Assembly: GCA_046331625.1 (NCBI GenBank)
Contig: JAXLQL010000001.1
Coordinates: 620,001 to 684,000, forward strand
DNA: 64,000 bases
Direction of reading: 5' to 3'
From: JAXLQL01 sp046331625
Lineage (GTDB): Bacteria; Acidobacteriota; Terriglobia; Bryobacterales; Bryobacteraceae
Shown: positions 32,826-40,963 of the stretch, piece by piece
How positions within the stretch are numbered: position 1 is the first letter of the stretch
Layout of the letters: each line of letters opens with the position of its first letter
Made by a program: the position numbers and the translations under genes
The notes under the pieces: model-generated
What the model saw: only the letters and a program-made list of their open reading frames with translations
Told to the model about the DNA's origin: nothing
Databases searched by the model: none

Positions 32826-34603
32826 TCCACGGCGATGAACGCGTACTCGCTGGCGGCTTGATCGAGCTGAATGCGGACCGCAACGTCGCCCGTTGGGGAA
32901 TCCTCCGGGATCTGCACGTTCACCTGATACAGGCCCACCAAGCCGGGCGTGAGTCCGGCGAAGAGAGCGTCGGTCTGGGCTCCGGTCGACAGAGCTTGCG
33001 CCCCGAAGAACACGCGCAGCAGGTCAGAGGCAACGCGAGCCGGAGTGTTCGGAGCCGCTTCGCCTTCGCGCACCGGCGGAATCGTGGGTCCCATGCCGAG
33101 GCCATAGAGCACGATCACTTCGCCCTTCTTGCTCGGCCTGCTGTTGGGAATCCCGAATTCCTTGGGCAGCGAGAACGTGCCGTCGCTGGCGTTGACTGCG
33201 ATTCCGAAGAAGTCGCGATCCTCTGAGATATTGATTCCCGCCGCGCGCAACTGCAGCCGCAGGAACTTCGGCGCTGAGCTCACCACCTTCACGGTGACGG
33301 TGTTGCCGCGCTGGCTGCCGCGATCCACGCGCACGCGCGCTTCACCCGGAGGCGTGTCGTAGGGAATCTGGAAGTTGATTTGGTTGTACGAGGTGAAGAA
33401 CAGAGGCGCCTGTTTGTCATTCACGAAGACCTTGGCTCCGCCCATTTCCACCGGCAACGGGAGTGCTTTGTTGCTCTGCGCCTGTTCATAGGAAAGCTGC
33501 TCGCCGAACGCAGCGACAATTCCACCATTCGCCACGGCATCGCCTTCCTGGAACGCAGCATTCTCGATGATGCCCCGGTAGCGGACGAAAGGCGCTCCCT
33601 GCGGCACTACTTCGAGCTCCACGGGCAGGTTCACGGGACTGTTCACCGCGTTCGAAGCAACCGCGACATTGCCCTTGTAGATGCCCGGCGCCACCGATGC
33701 GGTATCGAACGTGAGCGTGGCAAAGGGAAGGTTCTGGAACTGCTCGGCGGCCAACCATCCGGTTCCCGTGGCCATCGTGGACGTCACGCCGGAAACCGTG
33801 AGAGTCCCCAACCCGCGATTGCCGATCCGCAGCGTCTGCGAAAGCTTGGTGCTGTCTTTGGCCAGCCGAATGCGAAGCGTGTCGCGACCCCACGCCGCGA
33901 TGGGCTGCGAGGTCACCCGCATGCTCACGCTGACATTCTTGTTATCGCCAGCGAACTTGGCGTTCTGCACGCGAACCGTGCCGTTGTACGTGGCCTCGGC
34001 CATGCCATCGAGATGCTTCACGCGAATGCTGCTGGGCACTACGAAGTCATAGCTGCCAGCCCCCAACTGCACCAGGCTGAGCCAGTCACCACCACTCTGT
34101 GTATTCCAGGTGGCGGTCAGCGGTCCGTTGGTGGAGAATTTCACTTCGTCGCTAGATCCGTTCGGAGCCACGAAAAACGCCGCCGAGCCAGGAACGTTGC
34201 TTCCCACAGTGAGCATCACCAGCACCGGCTGCGGAGCATCGAGTGCGTTGGCATCTGTGATGGTCACCGTAGCCGAGTAGGTTCCCGCTTGGAGCTGTTG
34301 TGAGGCGAACGAGAAGCGCACAGGGATGCACTGCCCCTCGCGTTTGGTGCAGTTGCGCACGGGGCTTGCCGCCGCTGAGACCCACGGCGCAGTGGAGCTG
34401 AACGTGGGCCGTAAACTGGCGGTCTCGGCGTTGACACCCGCGTCATCCACCGAGAGGACTTCGATTTCCTGCGCCTCGGGCGAACCACCCTGGGCCACCG
34501 AAATGGGTCCAATGACAGTCTGGCTCAGCCTTAGCCGCGGTACGGCAAACAGGGGTGAAGCCAACATGGCGAAGGCAACGAGGTAATGGAACCGAACGGC
34601 CAT
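32822..34603 (-). CDS. Secreted protein with BACON-like repeats and a C-terminal TIGR03437-type domain
   Basis: A 593-residue exported protein (signal peptide MAVRFHYLVAFAMLASPLFA; GGAG precedes ATG 34603). Its first 350 residues are beta-sandwich-like and include Ig/BACON-type stretches such as GTYSATVTITDANA, GTGWLAAE and PGIYKGNVAVASNA. The last 240 residues match the pattern of TIGR03437, a domain found mainly in Solibacter relatives: VAAFGEQL, PLFFTSYNQINFQIPY, VIVLYGLGMGP and GLVGLYQVNVQIP. The function is unknown, probably extracellular. It is the strongest taxonomic marker in the window. Confidence 0.85.
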   Translation of the reverse strand: MAVRFHYLVAFAMLASPLFAVPRLRLSQTVIGPISVAQGGSPEAQEIEVLSVDDAGVNAETASLRPTFSSTAPWVSAAASPVRNCTKREGQCIPVRFSFASQQLQAGTYSATVTITDANALDAPQPVLVMLTVGSNVPGSAAFFVAPNGSSDEVKFSTNGPLTATWNTQSGGDWLSLVQLGAGSYDFVVPSSIRVKHLDGMAEATYNGTVRVQNAKFAGDNKNVSVSMRVTSQPIAAWGRDTLRIRLAKDSTKLSQTLRIGNRGLGTLTVSGVTSTMATGTGWLAAEQFQNLPFATLTFDTASVAPGIYKGNVAVASNAVNSPVNLPVELEVVPQGAPFVRYRGIIENAAFQEGDAVANGGIVAAFGEQLSYEQAQSNKALPLPVEMGGAKVFVNDKQAPLFFTSYNQINFQIPYDTPPGEARVRVDRGSQRGNTVTVKVVSSAPKFLRLQLRAAGINISEDRDFFGIAVNASDGTFSLPKEFGIPNSRPSKKGEVIVLYGLGMGPTIPPVREGEAAPNTPARVASDLLRVFFGAQALSTGAQTDALFAGLTPGLVGLYQVNVQIPEDSPTGDVAVRIQLDQAASEYAFIAVE

Positions 34604-34713
34604 TCAGAGAACTCCAAAGGTAGGATTTTCGGGCGACGTAAGGTGGGACAGCATCCGTCGTATTCCCAATGATAACAGTTCGGGACTTCCGCTACGCGAT
34701 AATGGAAAGAGTC

Positions 34714-35367
34714 ATGTTCGCCGCCATTCGGGAGCAGTTCGATACGATCTTCCGCGAAGATCCAGCCGCCAAAGGTGTGATCGAGATCGTGCTCTGCTAC
34801 CCCGGTTTTCACGCCATCTTGTTGCATCGCGTGGCGCACCGGCTTTATCGCGGCGGGTTCACTACGGTGGCGCGCGTGGTTTCGCAGATTAGCCGCACGT
34901 TCACCGGAATCGAGATTCATCCGGGCGCGAAGATCGGCCGCCGCTTCTTCATCGATCACGGCATGGGCGTGGTGATCGGGGAAACAGCCGAGATCGGTGA
35001 CGACGTGCTGCTCTACCAAGGCGTGACCTTGGGTGGAACCGGCAAGGATTGCGGGAAACGCCACCCCACTATCGGCAACAGCGTCGTGATCGGTACCGGA
35101 GCCAAGGTCCTGGGTAATATCACCATCGGCGACCACTGCAAGATCGGCGCAGGCAGTGTCGTCGTGCGCGCCGTACCGCCTCACTCGACCGTCGTCGGGA
35201 TCCCGGGCCGCGTCGTGCGGCGACACGGCGTCACGGGCGCCGAGATGCTGGAACACGGGAATCTTCCGGATCCCGAAGGGCAGGAGTTGGCCGAGCTGCG
35301 CAACCGCGTGCAGCAACTCGAAGAGACGATCCAGCACCTTTCGCGCTCTCTCGAGCAGCCCCGGTAG
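34714..35367 (+). CDS. cysE: Serine O-acetyltransferase
   Basis: A 217-residue enzyme that acetylates L-serine with acetyl-CoA in cysteine synthesis. The N-terminal helical part includes FREDPAAKGVIEIVLCYPGFHAILLHRVAHRLY. The left-handed beta-helix part follows with hexapeptide repeats (IHPGAKIGRRFFIDHG, VVIGETAEIG, VTLGGTGKDCGKRHPTIG with the catalytic His, and VVIGTGAKVLGNITIG). A coiled C-terminal tail (ELRNRVQQLEETIQHLSRSL) is longer than in the minimal CysE. ATG 34714 has GGAAAG upstream; starts at 34669 and 34702 are also in frame. No cysK lies nearby. Confidence 0.92.
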   Translation: MFAAIREQFDTIFREDPAAKGVIEIVLCYPGFHAILLHRVAHRLYRGGFTTVARVVSQISRTFTGIEIHPGAKIGRRFFIDHGMGVVIGETAEIGDDVLLYQGVTLGGTGKDCGKRHPTIGNSVVIGTGAKVLGNITIGDHCKIGAGSVVVRAVPPHSTVVGIPGRVVRRHGVTGAEMLEHGNLPDPEGQELAELRNRVQQLEETIQHLSRSLEQPR

Positions 35368-35436
35368 GTTCAGTTTCACCGTACAGAGACAAGACCCATG
35401 AATACATGCCGGGCCCGACCTGGGGTACTGGCTCGC

Positions 35437-35486
35437 CGTGCGGGGCAAGCTTCAGGCTTCAGCCTGCGCGGGACTTCAGTCCCGCT
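35437..35486. repeat. REP-like double-hairpin element with small insertion
   Basis: One element of the dispersed family downstream of cysE. Its first hairpin carries an extra AAGCTTCAGGC-type piece (a partial internal duplication of the TTCAGGC arm); the second hairpin, GGGACTTCAGTCCC, is intact. The rest of the 169-bp gap (35368-35536) shows nothing else. Confidence 0.78.
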
Positions 35487-35536
35487 TCCGATGCGACCAC
35501 TTGCACTCGTAGAAGGCTCCGCATGTCACATTCCCG

Positions 35537-36109
35537 TCACGCCGGCGCCCCTCTACCCTTGAGCTCCCGGTAAAGCCACGCCCGCACGAACTTCACATCG
35601 CGTTCCACCGTAGCCCGCGAAATTCCCAGCACCTCGGCGGCTTCGTCATTGGTCAGAGCAAGAAAGAACCGCAACTCCACCAATCGTGCTTTGCGCGAAT
35701 CCATCTGCTCGAGCTGCGCTAGCTTCACCTCGAGGTCGAGCAAGCCCTCGTCGGTGGTGTCCACCCAAGCGAGATCGTCCGCGATCGGCAGCTTCCGCCC
35801 CGCCCCGCCGCGCCGGGCAGCCTTGTTCGCCCGCGCGTGATCGATGAGGATGTTGCGCATCACTCGCGCCGCGAACGTAAAGAAGTGCTCGCGGTCATTC
35901 CATCCGATCGAGCGTTGATTCAGCAGCCTGACGTAGAGCTCGTTGACCAGCGCCGTGGCCTGGAGCGTATGGTCCAGCCGCTCGCGCCGCATCGCGCCAA
36001 TGGCGATGCGGTGTAGCTGGTCATAGACCAGAGGCACCAGTTCCTCGAACGCCTGTGGCGCGCCCGACCTCCACTCAGCGAGAAGGCGCGTCACCTCTCC
36101 CGGTTTCAT
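35537..36109 (-). CDS. ECF-type RNA polymerase sigma factor (TIGR02999-like)
   Basis: A 190-residue sigma-70-family protein of the acidobacterial/planctomycetal ECF type. Region 2 is seen in FEELVPLVYDQLHRIAIGAM and FFTFAARVMRNILIDHARAN. Region 4 is seen in VELRFFLALTNDEAAEVLGISRATVERDVKFVRAWLYREL, with the helix-turn-helix. No anti-sigma factor gene is adjacent; in this group a serine/threonine kinase often serves as partner, but none is seen here. It is transcribed away from the second sigma factor gene with 81 bp between the starts. Confidence 0.87.
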   Translation of the reverse strand: MKPGEVTRLLAEWRSGAPQAFEELVPLVYDQLHRIAIGAMRRERLDHTLQATALVNELYVRLLNQRSIGWNDREHFFTFAARVMRNILIDHARANKAARRGGAGRKLPIADDLAWVDTTDEGLLDLEVKLAQLEQMDSRKARLVELRFFLALTNDEAAEVLGISRATVERDVKFVRAWLYRELKGRGAPA

Positions 36110-36190
36110 CTACGCAAGAAAAATATAGCAGGACGTGAGGGACTTCGCCCGCCGTTTCCGCCGTATCGGTCAGCAGCTCATGGAGGCTCC

Positions 36191-36883
36191 ATGCCACTCG
36201 AACGGCGAGAACTGATCGAATCCCACCGGCCATACGCCCGCGCGTTGGCGGCGGAAATCGTCCGAACCCTGCCCCCGCACGCCTCACGAGAGGATCTCGA
36301 CGCAGCCGCGGAACTGGGTCTGGTGGAAGCAGCGATGGCGTTCGACCCATCCCGCGGAATCCAGTTCAAGACGTTCGCATACTATCGGATTCGAGGCTCG
36401 GTCTATGACGCCATCCGCAAGATGACTTGGTTTTCGAAGAGCCTCTATGACCAGTACCGGTTCGCCATAGCGGCCAATGACGTGATGACCGGCTACTCGG
36501 AAACCGCCGAACCCGTTCCGGCCTGGCAGGCCGAGACCGAAGCCCGCCGGATCACCGGCACGATCGCCAGTTGCTACCTGCTCTCGCTCGAGGCCGAGCG
36601 CCTGGACTACGCAGACCCGAGCGCCATTTCCGCCGAGACACTGGTGATCGACGACGAGCAGCAGGCGCTCGTCCGCCAGGCCCTCGGGGCTTTGCCCGAA
36701 CGAAACCGCGCGGTGCTCGAAGGCTACTACTTCGAGGGGCTGAACCTGGAAGAGGTGGGCGAGCGGATGGGGTTGTCGAAATCCTGGGTTTGCCGCATGC
36801 ACGCGCGCAGCATCGAAATGCTGCGGGATGCCATGGCGGACCTGGTCAGTGCCCCTGAACTGGCGCTGGCAGCCGCGCGCTGA
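36191..36883 (+). CDS. Sigma-70 family factor of the FliA/WhiG/SigB-like group
   Basis: A 230-residue sigma factor. Region 2 (residues 12-75) includes DLDAAAELGLVEAAMAFDPSRGIQFKTFAYYRIRGSVYDAIRKM, the typical group-3 sigma signature. Region 4 includes LGALPERNRAVLEGYYFEGLNLEEVGERMGLSKSWVCRMHARSIEML. Region 3 is short or unusual (residues 80-140). GGAGG precedes the ATG at 36191. No flagellar or sporulation gene lies nearby, so the regulon is unknown. The small gene at 36916 follows 32 bp later and may be cotranscribed. Confidence 0.85.
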   Translation: MPLERRELIESHRPYARALAAEIVRTLPPHASREDLDAAAELGLVEAAMAFDPSRGIQFKTFAYYRIRGSVYDAIRKMTWFSKSLYDQYRFAIAANDVMTGYSETAEPVPAWQAETEARRITGTIASCYLLSLEAERLDYADPSAISAETLVIDDEQQALVRQALGALPERNRAVLEGYYFEGLNLEEVGERMGLSKSWVCRMHARSIEMLRDAMADLVSAPELALAAAR

Positions 36884-36915
36884 TTTGCTAAACTGGGATT
36901 TCCTCCCAAACACGC

Positions 36916-37338
36916 ATGCGCAGTTTTGTTTCCGCAATCACGCCCGAAATCGAGAACGAGTTGCAGTCGCGCCGTCAGTCGCGGGGGCTCCAACCGGTGG
37001 CCTCCGAGCTCGAAGGCACGCCGCTCGGGTCGCTCCCCGATTGCGTCTACGGATACACCTACTCGCCGGTGAATGACTCGACACCCCTCTACGCCAAGCG
37101 GCTGTTCCAGTGCTTCGAAGTGCATCGCCTGCCTGGCGGCGTGGTGCATGTTTTGGGCTTCGCGACGCCGCAGGAAGCGCAGTCGCTCGCCGCACGGGCG
37201 GCGCTCGACTTCAACCTCTACCCGGAACCGAACGGGAATTCGACCACGCTCGTCGAAATTTCGATGGAGCGCGTCTTGAAGGCCAAGCCGGTGTCGCGCT
37301 CTGACGGCAACTACATGCCGCTGAGCCTGGACGCGTAG
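36916..37338 (+). CDS. Hypothetical protein downstream of sigma factor
   Basis: A 140-residue soluble protein (MRSFVSAITPEIENELQSRR at the start) with no signal peptide, membrane helix or motif that I recognise. The middle contains a compact region (FQCFEVHRLPGGVVHVLGF) with beta-strand character. Its codon usage matches its neighbours, and it lies 32 bp after the sigma factor, which supports a real gene. The last codons overlap the probable -35 box of the selenocysteine tRNA promoter. Confidence 0.6.
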   Translation: MRSFVSAITPEIENELQSRRQSRGLQPVASELEGTPLGSLPDCVYGYTYSPVNDSTPLYAKRLFQCFEVHRLPGGVVHVLGFATPQEAQSLAARAALDFNLYPEPNGNSTTLVEISMERVLKAKPVSRSDGNYMPLSLDA

Positions 37339-37356
37339 TTCGATCCGCCTTACAAT
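37328..37356 (+). promoter_or_regulatory. Probable selC promoter
   Basis: A -35-like TGGACG (37328-37333), a 17-bp spacer and a -10 TACAAT (37351-37356, five of six consensus bases) lie 8 bp before the first base of the tRNA. The -35 box sits in the last codons of the upstream gene. Confidence 0.5.
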
Positions 37357-37364
37357 AACCAAAC

Positions 37365-37459
37365 GGAAGGCAATCTGGGCTGGTGCCTGGCACGGTCTTC
37401 AAAACCGCTGAGCGGTTCTCAGAATCGCTGGTGTGTTCGATTCGCACTGCCTTCCGCCA
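37365..37459 (+). tRNA. selC: Selenocysteine tRNA, anticodon TCA
   Basis: A 95-base tRNA with the hallmarks of tRNA-Sec. The acceptor stem is 8 bp (GGAAGGCA 37365-37372 with TGCCTTCC 37448-37455), followed by G and an encoded CCA. The D stem is 6 bp with a 4-base TGGT loop (37375-37390). The anticodon loop is CTTCAAA, with TCA at 37399-37401. The long variable arm has a 7-bp stem (37411-37417 with 37423-37429), and the T arm is 5 bp (GTGTG/CGCAC) with loop TTCGATT. The anticodon stem needs one bulged base. It decodes UGA as selenocysteine with SelB and a SECIS element. The sel enzymes are not in this window. The 3' half overlaps the end of the permease gene on the other strand by 41 bp. Confidence 0.93.
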
Positions 37460-38936
37460 CACGCGGCCTGCCGTAGAAGAAGTAGATCCCGAGGCCGATC
37501 ACCAGCCACACCACGAATCGGATCCACGTCTCGAGCGGCAAGCTCGTCATCAACGCCAGGCAAAGTACGATCGAAATCACCGGAAGCACCGGCACCAGCG
37601 GGACTCGGAATCCACGCTTGCGTGACGGGTCGCGGCGGCGCAGCATGATCACGCCCGCCGACACGATGATGAAGGCGAACAGCGTGCCGATGTTCGAGAG
37701 GTCGGCAAAGGTCCCGATGTCCCAGACTCCGGCCGGGATGCCGACCGCGAAACCCGCCACCCACGTGCTCAAGTGCGGAGTCTGGAACCGCGGGTGCACC
37801 CGTGAGAACGCGTCGGGCAACAGCCGGTCCCGCGACATCGCGAACCACACGCGCGCCTGCCCGTACTGAAACACGAGCAACGAGCTGATCATGCCCACCA
37901 GCGCTCCGAAATCCACCCAACGGCGAACGCCATCGTAGCCGAGCGTCTTGAGCGCATTCGCCACCGGCGCTGCGTTGTTCAGCGACTTCCAATCGGCGAT
38001 GCCCGTAAGCGTCAGCGCCACGCTCACGTAGAGTAGCGTGCAAATGACGAGCGAGAGGATGATGCCGAAAGGCAGGTCGCGCTGCGGCGTGCGGCATTCC
38101 TCGGCAGCCGTGGACACCGAATCGAAGCCGATGTAGGTGAAGAACACGATCGCCGCCCCGGTCATCACGCCCGAGAATCCGTTCGGCATGAACGGATGCC
38201 AGTTCTCGCTCTTTACCGCCCCCGCCGCGCCGAAGACAAAGATCAGAATCGCCACGATCTTCACGATCACCATGGCGTTGTTCGCGCTGGCCGACTCCTT
38301 CACGCCGCGCACCAGCAGCGCCGTCAAAGCCATCACGATCAAGAACGCCGGCAGATTGAACAGGCTTCCCGTGAGCACGCCTCCCACCACCGCCGGCTCC
38401 GATAGCGACTTCGGTAACGTGACGCCGAACAGGACGTTGAGCGCGTCATTGAAATACGCCGAGAACCCCACCGCCACCGCCATGTTCGAGACGGCGTACT
38501 CGAGAATGAGATCCCAGCCGATGATCCACGCGACGATTTCGCCGAGCGTGGCATACGCGTACGTGTAGGCGCTGCCGGCGATCGGGATCATCGAGGCAAG
38601 CTCGGCGTAGCACAAAGCCGCAAAGCTGCACGCGAACGCCACCAGCAGGAACGAAAGGGCAATGCCCGGACCGGCACCCGGACGCCCCACCTTCGACGCC
38701 GGATCGAAGCCGTTGAACAGCAGATCGATTACCGGAGCGTGGAAGATCGACTCGAAGCTGCGCACCTCACCCGCGGCAGCGGTTCCGGTGAGCACAAAAA
38801 TCCCCGAGCCGATCACCGCCCCCACCCCGAGCGCCGCCAGCGACCACGGCCCGAGCCTTTTGGCGAGGCGTCTCGACGGATCCTCGGAATCGGCGACCAA
38901 CTGGTCGATATCTTTGGTACGGAACAGCGAGCTCAT
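37419..38936 (-). CDS. APC-superfamily amino acid permease
   Basis: A 505-residue inner-membrane protein with about 12 helices, of the cationic/general amino-acid transporter type (YfnA/CAT-like). Family segments include LGVGAVIGSGIFVLTGTAA in helix 1 (substrate-binding GSGIF), FFTYIGFDSVSTAAEECRTPQRDLP, and MSRDRLLPDAFSRVHPRFQTPH. It would import amino acids by proton symport. The final 13 codons are antisense to the selenocysteine tRNA gene, so the C-terminal tail (SANRTHQRF) is dictated by tRNA sequence. Confidence 0.9.
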   Translation of the reverse strand: MSSLFRTKDIDQLVADSEDPSRRLAKRLGPWSLAALGVGAVIGSGIFVLTGTAAAGEVRSFESIFHAPVIDLLFNGFDPASKVGRPGAGPGIALSFLLVAFACSFAALCYAELASMIPIAGSAYTYAYATLGEIVAWIIGWDLILEYAVSNMAVAVGFSAYFNDALNVLFGVTLPKSLSEPAVVGGVLTGSLFNLPAFLIVMALTALLVRGVKESASANNAMVIVKIVAILIFVFGAAGAVKSENWHPFMPNGFSGVMTGAAIVFFTYIGFDSVSTAAEECRTPQRDLPFGIILSLVICTLLYVSVALTLTGIADWKSLNNAAPVANALKTLGYDGVRRWVDFGALVGMISSLLVFQYGQARVWFAMSRDRLLPDAFSRVHPRFQTPHLSTWVAGFAVGIPAGVWDIGTFADLSNIGTLFAFIIVSAGVIMLRRRDPSRKRGFRVPLVPVLPVISIVLCLALMTSLPLETWIRFVVWLVIGLGIYFFYGRPRVAEGSANRTHQRF

Positions 38937-38975
38937 GCGTGACCGTGTCCGATCACTGTACCAGTTTCCGAGCGC

Positions 38976-39503
38976 TTAATAAAAGAGGTACTTGCGCCAC
39001 TGGTCTTCGCTGTTGGCGAGCAGCCGCATCAGGTGGCGGCTCGTGTGCATCGAGAAGGGCTGCGGAGAACGCGTCAAGCGCATTCCAGCTTCCTCGGGCG
39101 TGCGATTCCCCTTGCGGTTGTTGCACTCGTGGCAACAGGCAACGAGGTTCTCCCACGTCGTCTCGCCACCGCGCGAGCGCGGCACTACGTGATCGAGCGT
39201 CAGGTTCGCGGTTTGTCCGCTCTTGTAGCAATACTGGCACGTGTGGCGATCGCGCATGAGGATGTTCTTGCGCGAGAGGGCACGGCTCTGGTGCGGGATG
39301 CGGCGGTACTCGAGCAGCCGGATCACGCTGGGCACGGGGAAGTGATGGCGCGCAGCGTGGAAGTGCTGCGAAGACACCTCTTCCGCCGATGCGATGCCCT
39401 TCAGGATCAGGACCATGGCCCGCCGGGCCGCACAGATATTGATCGGCTCGTAGCTGGCATTGAGCACGAGCACCGGTTGGTGCAGACGATGCGCGCTGTT
39501 CAT
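38976..39503 (-). CDS. HNH endonuclease
   Basis: A 175-residue protein with an HNH domain of the McrA-like zinc type: CQYC (Cys89, 92), LDHVVPRSRGG (His105), NLVACCHECN (Asn119, Cys124, Cys127) and KG. Its N-terminus (VLVLNASYEPINICAARRAMVLILKG) is the conserved extension of a very widespread chromosomal HNH family of unknown physiological role. Its ATG overlaps the stop of comF by 4 bp (ATGA), so the two are cotranscribed. Cleavage specificity is unknown. Confidence 0.88.
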   Translation of the reverse strand: MNSAHRLHQPVLVLNASYEPINICAARRAMVLILKGIASAEEVSSQHFHAARHHFPVPSVIRLLEYRRIPHQSRALSRKNILMRDRHTCQYCYKSGQTANLTLDHVVPRSRGGETTWENLVACCHECNNRKGNRTPEEAGMRLTRSPQPFSMHTSRHLMRLLANSEDQWRKYLFY

Positions 39504-40312
39504 GACGAGACCTCGGTTCCGCTCGAAGAAGCCGCCGCCGGAATCGCTGCGTCGCCGGAGTGAACCTCAGCGGTCCAGTAGCGGCGATCCGCGCGAGCCA
39601 GCGTGAGCACGGTGACACGCGCCGCCCCGGCTCGCTTCAAAGCGCGAGCGCAAACGGCGGCGGTAGTTCCAGTAGTCAACACGTCATCCACCAGAAGCAC
39701 ATGCTTACCAGCGACTTTCTTGGGATCGGAAACTCGAAAAGCGCCCGCCAGGTTGCGGCGGCGAGCAGCGCTGGTCAGTCCGGCTTGCGACGGCGTATTG
39801 CGCCCTCTGCGGAGCGCCGGCTTCACGGGAACCGAAATGCGGCGGCCGATTTCTCGCGCCAGCAATTCAGCCTGGTTGAAGCCACGGCTCCAGCGTCTGC
39901 GCCAGTGCATCGGCGCGGGGACCACCAGATCGAACTCGATATCTCGCGGCAGCGCCCGAGCCAGCAGCCGCCCCAGCGGCTCGGCCAGCGTCGTGACACC
40001 GTCGTACTTGAACACGTGAATGAGCCGGCGCAAAGCACCTTCATAACCGCCGTACGTGTAGGCGGCATCGAAGCCCGTTAGCCCGTCGCGGCACAATGGA
40101 CACAGCCCATCCGGCGCGAGCGGCGCTTCATTCACAAAAGGAGCATGACAAGCCCTGCATTCGAACTCGGCCCGAATCGGCTCGGCCGAAGCAAGACAAG
40201 CGGAACAGACCGGATAGCGAAACAGCTCTGCGAGCGGCGCTTCGCACACCCGGCACGTGTCGGGGAATAACAGCCCAGCCAGTGTTCCAGCCCAGCGCCT
40301 GAAGGCGCGCAT
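39500..40312 (-). CDS. comF: ComF family protein (phosphoribosyltransferase domain)
   Basis: A 270-residue protein with an N-terminal double zinc ribbon (CRVC, CSAC, CRAC, CPLC pairs within residues 20-76) and a C-terminal phosphoribosyltransferase fold with the PRPP-binding motif VLLVDDVLTTGTT. ComF proteins are needed for DNA uptake and single-strand processing in transformation and are also linked to primosome function. I used the ATG at 40312, which gives the usual N-terminus MRAFRRWAGTLAGLLFPDTC. A longer open frame upstream is not family-like. The last residues (after RADRRYW) extend beyond the family norm and overlap the HNH start. Confidence 0.88.
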   Translation of the reverse strand: MRAFRRWAGTLAGLLFPDTCRVCEAPLAELFRYPVCSACLASAEPIRAEFECRACHAPFVNEAPLAPDGLCPLCRDGLTGFDAAYTYGGYEGALRRLIHVFKYDGVTTLAEPLGRLLARALPRDIEFDLVVPAPMHWRRRWSRGFNQAELLAREIGRRISVPVKPALRRGRNTPSQAGLTSAARRRNLAGAFRVSDPKKVAGKHVLLVDDVLTTGTTAAVCARALKRAGAARVTVLTLARADRRYWTAEVHSGDAAIPAAASSSGTEVSS

Positions 40313-40494
40313 CCTTACAGGGCGCTCATCGAAACGCCCGTGGACAGTGCAGGACACAGGACTGCTGAAGATCCACCTCCTGGGACAACCGATATTATAG
40401 CGGAAAAATGTGACGAAAATACCATAGGCGGTGTGGTTCCGCAGTTCCAGCCCTATTGCTTGTTCCCGCGCCAGGCGCGTGAGACAATGCCGGG

Positions 40495-40893
40495 GTGCGC
40501 AACCTATTGATCTTCGCTGCCCTCGCGGCATTTGCCGCCGAGCCTCGCTCCACCGTCTTCGAATGGGAGAAGATGGCGCACAAGACCACCGCCAATGGCG
40601 AGCGCCGCAACATCGTGGATCGAGCCACGGCAACCATGAAGCGGTTCGAGAGTCACGTGACTACGCTCGACGAAGGCAAGGCGTCGCACGCGCCGCATCG
40701 CCATGCCGATGAGGAGGTGGTGATCGTGAAGGAAGGCACGCTCGAGGTGACCATCGAAGGCAAGCCGCAATTGGCCAGCACGGGATCGATGGTGATCTTC
40801 TCGTCGAACGAACTGCACGGCATTCGCAACGGCGGCAAGGGGCGGGCATCGTACTACGTGCTGCGGATCGAAACCGGAACCGCACCAAAGTGA
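40495..40893 (+). CDS. Secreted cupin-domain protein
   Basis: A 132-residue protein with a short signal-like N-terminus (MRNLLIFAALAAFAAE from GTG 40495) and one cupin barrel. HAPHRHADEEVVIVKEG carries the HxH and Glu metal ligands, and ELHGIRNGG carries the last His. Single-domain cupins act as dioxygenases, isomerases or binding proteins; the reaction here cannot be told. The gene is divergent from comF (182 bp apart) and is followed after 70 bp by the TonB receptor gene. Confidence 0.8.
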   Translation: MRNLLIFAALAAFAAEPRSTVFEWEKMAHKTTANGERRNIVDRATATMKRFESHVTTLDEGKASHAPHRHADEEVVIVKEGTLEVTIEGKPQLASTGSMVIFSSNELHGIRNGGKGRASYYVLRIETGTAPK

Positions 40894-40963
40894 CGGGGCT
40901 GCACGCCGGTGTGGAGTGTGGTTAGATGAATGTCGATAGAGTGCTTTTGCTCCAGGGGTTGAT

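Noticed and set aside
37365..37459. selC as an integration site for a genomic island
   Set aside because: No integrase, no direct repeat of the tRNA 3' end and no change in composition were seen on either side.
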